In this document: positions 5,890 to 8,968 of the stretch, piece by piece
Layout: every line of letters starts with the position of its first letter
Position numbering within the stretch: position 1 is the first letter of the stretch
From: Anaerolineae bacterium
Lineage (GTDB): Bacteria > Chloroflexota > Anaerolineae > JAAYZQ01
Reading direction: 5' to 3'
Length of the DNA stretch: 8,968 bases
Assembly (NCBI GenBank): GCA_016929795.1
Contig: JAFGIA010000110.1
Location: 1 to 8,968, forward strand
Notes under the pieces: generated by a model
What the model was told of the DNA's origin: nothing
The model's database searches: none
Seen by the model: the letters and a program-made list of their open reading frames with translations, nothing else
Made by a program: the position numbers and the translations under genes

Positions 5890-6507
5890 TCATCCGGCCG
5901 CGATCCCTTTCACAAACAAAGAGACAAATTCCCTCACCAACTCGTCGATAGACAACGGCGGCTCCATTTCTTCGTCCATGAGCCAAGAACCAAAGCTGTA
6001 GGCAAAGAACATGCCCCAGAAGGCCTGGGCGGCGGCTTCCACATGCAGTGGGCGCACCTTGCCTGGCGCCTGCTGACCGCGCAAATAGTCGGCGAGCACC
6101 TGCCGCAGCCGGCGTGGGTTCTGCGCCAGCACCTGGCGCACCTCCTCAAAGTGCTCCGCCTCGCACAGCATCATCCGCATCGACTCCCTGCGCTCCAGCA
6201 GCAGGTGGAGAACCAAACTACCCATAGCCGTCAGGTCGTTCTCCAGGTCGCCAGTCAGTGCCAGGCCGAGCGAGGCACTCAGCCCCGGCGCGGCGTACGC
6301 ATCGACCACTGCTGCAAACAGGTTCGCCTTGCTGCCAAAGTGGCGAAAAAGGGTGACCTCGTTGACACCAGCGGCCTCGGCAAGCGCGCGTGTAGTGGCA
6401 CGGGCATAGCCTTTTTCGGCAAAGATGCGCGCGGCCGCTTCCAGCAAACGGTCGCGGGTCTCGTCTGCGCCTGCCTGCTCACGCTGTTGGCCTGTGGCTC
6501 GATCCAT
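5890..6507 (-). CDS. TetR-family transcriptional repressor of the ABC exporter operon
   Basis: This 205-residue protein has the TetR/AcrR N-terminal domain: TRDRLLEAAARIFAEKGY (17-34) followed by the helix-turn-helix TTRALAEAAGVNEVTLFRHF (38-57) and GSKANLFAAVV. The C-terminal ligand-binding part (about 75-205) is variable, as usual, and contains a MRMMLCEAEHFEE helix and an AAAQAFWGMFFAYSFG segment. GAGAGG (6519-6514) is placed 6 nt before ATG 6507. It is the first gene of the operon, with the ATPase 83 nt downstream. A palindrome at its promoter suggests it represses itself and the exporter until an inducer binds. The inducer is probably an exported compound, but none is identifiable. Confidence 0.92.
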   Translation of the reverse strand: MDRATGQQREQAGADETRDRLLEAAARIFAEKGYARATTRALAEAAGVNEVTLFRHFGSKANLFAAVVDAYAAPGLSASLGLALTGDLENDLTAMGSLVLHLLLERRESMRMMLCEAEHFEEVRQVLAQNPRRLRQVLADYLRGQQAPGKVRPLHVEAAAQAFWGMFFAYSFGSWLMDEEMEPPLSIDELVREFVSLFVKGIAAG

Positions 6508-6526
6508 CCGGCACCTCTCTATCTAT

Positions 6527-6542
6527 GCAAGTAAGTACTTGC
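6527..6542. promoter_or_regulatory. Probable TetR operator palindrome
   Basis: GCAAGTAAGTACTTGC is a perfect 7-bp inverted repeat (GCAAGTA / TACTTGC) around a 2-nt centre. It lies immediately downstream of the -10 box and covers the expected transcription start, so a dimer bound here would block initiation. Size and symmetry fit the short palindromes bound by TetR-family dimers. Binding by the adjacent TetR is inferred from position. Confidence 0.75.
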
Positions 6543-6545
6543 TTT

Positions 6546-6574
6546 ATTATATCACAAGATCAGTGGGGTGTCAA
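6546..6574 (-). promoter_or_regulatory. Consensus sigma-70 promoter of the TetR-ABC operon
   Basis: On the minus strand the -35 box TTGACA (6574-6569) and the -10 box TATAAT (6551-6546) are both exact consensus, with the ideal 17-nt spacer. The bases TGA directly before TATAAT also make an extended -10 element. Transcription should start near 6539, inside the palindrome, leaving a leader of about 30 nt. A promoter this strong is consistent with one kept off by a repressor. Confidence 0.88.
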
Positions 6575-6629
6575 GGGGGGAAAACTATCAAGAGGTCGCT
6601 GTCCCGGTGATAGCATGGGCGCGCGCAGC

Positions 6630-6656
6630 GCTCAGGCTGGCCGGTATGCGCTGAGC
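6630..6656 (-). terminator. Weak hairpin directly after the histidine kinase stop
   Basis: GCTCAG at 6630-6635 pairs with CTGAGC at 6651-6656 across a 15-nt loop, starting at the base after the kinase TAA stop (6659-6657). There is no T-run on the minus strand after it. It is a poor intrinsic-terminator candidate and could be chance. Nothing else terminator-like is visible between 6575 and 6656. Confidence 0.25.
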
Positions 6657-8537
6657 TTATTCAGACTCTGCTCCCCGTTTGCTCCGATCGCAACCAGGCA
6701 GGACAAAGTAAAACACACTTCCTTCACCAGGCACGCCCCTGCTCTCGAGGCCGACCTCGCCCCCAAGCTTGGCGATGATGCGCCGCACAACCGACAATCC
6801 GAGTCCGTGTCCCTTCGCCCGGACCTGGCTCAGCCGGGTGAAGGGTGTGAAAAGAACCGCTTGATCTTCTAGGGCAATCCCCGGACCGTTATCCCGCACC
6901 CAGAAGCGCACGTTTGCTTCTTGCACAGTGGCGCCGAGCTCTATACGTGGCGGGCGGCCACCATATTTGATCGCGTTACTCAAATAGTTCACCCACACTT
7001 CCTCGATCCAGGGACCATAGCCCATGGCCCGCGGCCAATCGACGGGGCAGGCGATCTCGGCCTGCTCTTGTTCGATCACGTGCGCCAAGCGTGATTTGGC
7101 TGACACTACGAGTGTGCCCATGTCGAGCGGCTCCGTCCGCACGTCGATCTTGCGTACTTCTGAGAGAAGGAGCAGCTCGTCGAGAATGTTGTGCATGCGC
7201 CATCCGGTGCGCGAGATGAGGAGGAGGTAATGCTCAATTTCAGCCTTGCTCATGAGCGCATAGTCTTCTTGAATAACATCGGCCAAGCCCGTGATCAGGA
7301 CGAGAGGATCCCTCAGGTCATGGGCGACTGTGTGGGCAAAGGCATCAAGCTCCTGGTTGCGTGCCTCCAGATCCCGGGCGTGCTCGTCCAGCTTGCGCTC
7401 CGCCCTGCGGCGCTCGGTCACGTCGACAAAGGCCGACAGCACGGCTGGCTGACCACTCCACGATATCGTTGTCACCATCTGATGCAAGGTGATAATCGAG
7501 CCGTCCCGGCGCACGGCGTCGGCCTCGTACTGATCAGGCGCCGATTCTCCCCGAGTGCGTGCGGCGTGATAACCGAGCAGGCGCTCTCGATCGTAGGGTG
7601 CAATTAACGGGATGACCGAGTCCAGCGTTAGGACTTGGGCGACCGAATCAAAGCCAAAGATACGGGCATAGGCCGGGTTGGCAAAGAGAGGCATGGTGTT
7701 GCGATGCACCAGGATCCCTTCCACCGAGCCTTCCACGACGGCGCGGAATCGCTCTTGACTCTCGCGCAGCGATTCTTGCAAACGCTTGCGCTCGACGATC
7801 TTGCCCAAGCGCGACGCAATCGCTTCGAGCAGAGCCCGCTCACCATGCAGAAAAGGGCCTTCATTCCTCTCCGGCCTCTTTTCAAGATAGTACACTTGCA
7901 CACACCCCAGCCGCTCGCCGTTCACGACAAAGTCGCACACTTGACTCCAACACGTTTCGCGAAAACCTGCCGTCGTGAATTCGTGCTCGTCAAGGAGGAT
8001 GCGTGCCGCCGCGATCTCGGGATATTGCCAACCGGAAGGGATCAGCTCCGCGATGCTTTGCAGAATCTCGTCCAGGGGGATATCCTGTCTGTCAACCACA
8101 GCACCGATGCGATACAGGCAATTCAGCTCTTTGACTCGTTCACGGAGCTCGTCCTGCGTCTGCTTGGTCTGCACCATGGCTTGCACGCGCAGCAGCAACT
8201 CTCGATCCGAAAGGGGGCGGATGATGGTTTCGTCGGCACCGACATCGAATGCGCTTGCCGGTTCTCCGGCCGCCGAACCGTCCGATAGCAGGGCCACCAC
8301 GCAGTCCTGAAGCCCTGACTCCGTCTTGATCCTCTTGCAGAGCACGGTGCCATCCCCGTCGGGGAGGGCGGCGTTGAGCATGATCAGGGCCGGGTGGTTC
8401 TTTCTGGCCTGACGGAAGGCATCAAGGGCTGTAGCCGCCTCCAATACCTCGTAACCGGCCGCCTGCAGCGGTCGTACAACAGCATGGAGTGAATGAGGAT
8501 CTCCATCCACCACGAGAACTCGGACAGCGTGCTTCAT
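6657..8537 (-). CDS. Soluble hybrid sensor histidine kinase (pseudo-receiver, GAF, PAS, HisKA, HATPase)
   Basis: This 626-residue protein has no membrane segment. Domain order is receiver-like 1-122, GAF-like about 140-250, PAS about 258-380 with a coiled linker, HisKA about 395-465 with H406 in VAHDLRDPL, and HATPase about 510-615. The ATPase domain has an N-box NYLSNAIKYGG (517-527), G1 box DNGPGI (549-554), F-box FTPFTR (563-568) and G2 box GHGLGLSVV (576-584), so the kinase core looks active. The receiver is degenerate: the phospho-acceptor position in LIMLNAALPDGDG is N55, the acidic pair reads D11-G12-D13 and the conserved Lys is R107. The start at ATG 8537 is backed by AAGAGG (8548-8543), 5 nt upstream; an in-frame start at 8606 would overlap the preceding gene. 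It follows the hydratase by 38 nt and probably shares its transcript. Its signal and cognate response regulator are unknown. Confidence 0.9.
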   Translation of the reverse strand: MKHAVRVLVVDGDPHSLHAVVRPLQAAGYEVLEAATALDAFRQARKNHPALIMLNAALPDGDGTVLCKRIKTESGLQDCVVALLSDGSAAGEPASAFDVGADETIIRPLSDRELLLRVQAMVQTKQTQDELRERVKELNCLYRIGAVVDRQDIPLDEILQSIAELIPSGWQYPEIAAARILLDEHEFTTAGFRETCWSQVCDFVVNGERLGCVQVYYLEKRPERNEGPFLHGERALLEAIASRLGKIVERKRLQESLRESQERFRAVVEGSVEGILVHRNTMPLFANPAYARIFGFDSVAQVLTLDSVIPLIAPYDRERLLGYHAARTRGESAPDQYEADAVRRDGSIITLHQMVTTISWSGQPAVLSAFVDVTERRRAERKLDEHARDLEARNQELDAFAHTVAHDLRDPLVLITGLADVIQEDYALMSKAEIEHYLLLISRTGWRMHNILDELLLLSEVRKIDVRTEPLDMGTLVVSAKSRLAHVIEQEQAEIACPVDWPRAMGYGPWIEEVWVNYLSNAIKYGGRPPRIELGATVQEANVRFWVRDNGPGIALEDQAVLFTPFTRLSQVRAKGHGLGLSVVRRIIAKLGGEVGLESRGVPGEGSVFYFVLPGCDRSKRGAESE

Positions 8538-8575
8538 TCCCACCTCTTTGGTCGACTCTTTCCCTTGACGATCTG

Positions 8576-8968
8576 CTACTCGTGGCTCTTCACCAACACG
8601 CTCCACGTCCCGCGCTGCACGATCTGATCGTCCTGGTTCAGGATCTCTACCTTGAACGTCACCAGCCCGCCACCCAGCCGGCGCATCGGGCGCGTCTCGT
8701 CAACCGTGGCCCGAACGCGGATCGTGTCACCAAAGTAGATCGGCAGGCTGAACTTCCACGAGCCGATCTCTCGAAAGGCGAGGACCGTCTCTTCCATGAA
8801 CCCCAGGCGCACGGCGAGGCCCGAGGCGATGGACAACCCCAACAACCCGTGCGCCACGCGCTGGCCAAACGGGTGGCCCGCGGCGTACACGGCGTCGGTG
8901 TGGATCGTATTCCAATCACCGCTCAGGGCAGCAAACGCCACCACGTCCGCCTCGGTGACGGTGCGCCC
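8576..8968 (-). CDS. MaoC-like (R)-specific enoyl-CoA hydratase/dehydratase, N-terminus outside window
   Basis: The visible 130 residues form a single hot-dog domain of the MaoC/R-hydratase family, which adds water to 2-enoyl-CoA thioesters. The first visible residues are GRTVTEADVVAFAALSGDWN, the usual opening of the fold, followed by TIHTD. The catalytic pair is D18 (in SGDWN) and H23 (in IHTD). GLLGLSIASGLAVRLG, the FGDTIRVRATV strand and the C-terminal QRGTWSVLVKS segment are also typical. The frame stays open to the right edge, so a GTG at 8944 is an internal codon and only a few N-terminal residues should be missing. The substrate is unknown. The gene precedes the sensor kinase. Confidence 0.9.
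   Translation of the reverse strand, partial: GRTVTEADVVAFAALSGDWNTIHTDAVYAAGHPFGQRVAHGLLGLSIASGLAVRLGFMEETVLAFREIGSWKFSLPIYFGDTIRVRATVDETRPMRRLGGGLVTFKVEILNQDDQIVQRGTWSVLVKSHE

Noticed and set aside
5807..5986. N-terminal extension of the ABC ATPase to an ATG at 5986
   Set aside because: It would overlap the TetR gene by about 97 nt and adds residues unlike the family. A strong AGGAGGT sits right before ATG 5806.
8538..8606. N-terminal extension of the histidine kinase to 8606
   Set aside because: It overlaps the hydratase end, adds charged residues ahead of the receiver's first strand, and ATG 8537 has a good ribosome-binding site.

Overview
The window is a GC-rich bacterial chromosome segment. 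It contains a two-subunit-type methylmalonyl-CoA mutase small subunit with its MeaB chaperone, a TumE-type module, a DrrA-like ATPase with two ABC-2 permeases, and a soluble receiver-GAF-PAS histidine kinase. This mix is most reminiscent of Chloroflexota (Anaerolineae/Caldilineae-like). The taxonomic call is an inference from gene content and style, not from a marker gene.

Layout. (1) 2-503, + strand: a visibly less GC-rich remnant of a toxin-antitoxin-like pair. It holds the tail of a putative antitoxin and a TumE/DUF6516 gene whose last ~22 codons are in another frame, so the toxin looks frameshifted. (2) A perfect 11-bp inverted repeat (497-524) separates this module from the next genes. 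(3) 541-2636, + strand: a compact metabolic operon with the cobalamin-binding subunit of methylmalonyl-CoA mutase, the GTPase MeaB (carrying a repeat-like, G-run-rich insertion) and a beta-class carbonic anhydrase coupled to the meaB stop codon. The catalytic mutase subunit is not in the window. (4) 2666-6507, - strand: a TetR regulator, an ABC ATPase and two different ABC-2 permeases, packed with 1-83 nt gaps. They are read from a full-consensus sigma-70 promoter (TTGACA, 17 nt, extended TATAAT) with a perfect 7-2-7 palindrome placed at the transcription start, a textbook self-repressed exporter operon. (5) 6657-8968, - strand: a MaoC-like hydratase running off the right edge, followed after 38 nt by a soluble sensor histidine kinase whose N-terminal receiver lacks the phospho-accepting aspartate.

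How the genes work together. The mutase small subunit, MeaB and the MaoC hydratase point to acyl-CoA (propionate/methylmalonyl) metabolism. The carbonic anhydrase could supply bicarbonate to a biotin carboxylase elsewhere. The TetR/ABC operon is an independent export module. I saw no RNA genes, CRISPR arrays, insertion sequences or prophage genes. No stretch over 300 bases lacks a gene. The points most worth a second look are the two degenerate catalytic positions (receiver Asp to Asn; ABC switch His to Asn), the frameshifted TumE, the insertion in MeaB, and the inverted repeat abutting the mutase ribosome-binding site.
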